From an uncultured Oscillospiraceae bacterium (lineage in GTDB: Bacteria > Bacillota > Clostridia > Oscillospirales > Oscillospiraceae), in contig CAJUSE010000043.1 of NCBI GenBank assembly GCA_910588975.1, forward strand, positions 1 through 11,703: DNA of 11,703 nucleotides, in the 5' to 3' direction. A model generated the notes under the pieces. The model did no database searches. It was given only the letters and a program-made list of their open reading frames with translations, and was not told the origin of the DNA. Shown here in pieces: positions 11,612 to 11,703 of the stretch. The number at the start of each line of letters is the position of its first letter. The stretch's first letter is position 1. Both the position numbers and the translations under genes were made by a program.

Positions 11612-11703
11612 ATGAAAATACTGGTGGTAGACGATGAGAAGGTGCTGGTGAAGGGCATCAAATTCAACCTGGAGAGCGAGGGCTACCAGGTGGAGGTGGG
11701 CTA
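11612..11703 (+). CDS. Response regulator, receiver domain start (partial)
   Basis: Only the first 30 codons are in the window; the gene runs off the 3' end. The start MKILVVDDEKVLVKGIKFNL has the beta-1 strand and acidic pair D7-D8 of a CheY-like receiver, and the sequence looks like OmpR/PhoB-type regulators; the output domain is outside the window. ATG 11612 is chosen because GTGGGGGA ends 6 nt upstream; ATG 11606 (adds MS) overlaps the ComEA-like stop as ATGA and would couple translation but has the ribosome site too close. A histidine kinase would be expected downstream. Confidence 0.85.
   Translation, partial: MKILVVDDEKVLVKGIKFNLESEGYQVEVG

Overview
The window looks like a core chromosomal segment of a GC-rich, anaerobic, spore-forming member of the Clostridia, most likely an Oscillospiraceae-type gut Firmicute (Flavonifractor / Pseudoflavonifractor / Lawsonibacter-like). 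This is inferred from the spoIVB-spo0A pair, strong purine-rich Shine-Dalgarno sites, GC-rich coding sequence with AT-richer intergenic regions, and anaerobe-type gene content. I see no transposase, integrase, CRISPR array, rRNA or tRNA.

Layout. 1-258: non-coding, with three tandem near-perfect hairpins (1-136) and a GTAG-type REP-like palindrome. 259-510 (-): an unrecognised 83-residue, two-helix membrane protein. 577-3027 (+): an Exp7-like cation P-type ATPase, divergent from it. 3037-3140: a cluster of REP-like repeats. 3239-3970 (+): a Bax inhibitor-1 family membrane protein with its own promoter and a strong terminator. 4047-4784 (+): a class I glutamine amidotransferase-like gamma-glutamyl hydrolase (peptidase C26). 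4785-5085: an AT-rich gap with nested inverted repeats, then a terminator that overlaps a candidate forespore promoter. 5086-6135 (+): spoIVB. 6344-7102 (+): spo0A, preceded by tandem 0A boxes.

7103-9640 reads as a stress and redox block. A monothiol glutaredoxin-like protein and a flavodoxin share one transcript behind a CRP/FNR-type palindrome placed where a class II activator would bind. An HxlR-family regulator follows with its own consensus promoter, then a small cysteine-containing TSCPD protein with a perfect-hexamer promoter, then a methylated-DNA-protein cysteine methyltransferase (ogt type). A bidirectional terminator separates ogt from a convergent D-alanyl-D-alanine carboxypeptidase (9700-11055, -). 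That gene is divergent from a short ComEA-like helix-hairpin-helix protein (11241-11609, +), which is followed at once by the start of a response regulator cut off by the window end.

How it fits together: SpoIVB (a forespore protease that signals to the mother cell) and Spo0A (master regulator of sporulation entry) form the conserved sporulation core, and the carboxypeptidase may act on vegetative or spore peptidoglycan. The glutaredoxin, flavodoxin, HxlR, TSCPD and Ogt genes suggest a response to electrophilic, oxidative or nitrosative damage. The most interesting signals are regulatory. Three intrinsic terminators end only 14-22 nt before a start codon, two of them overlapping candidate promoters. 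An 8-bp word is shared by the HxlR and TSCPD promoters. Spo0A has an unusual acidic pocket. No clearly new multi-gene system is visible.
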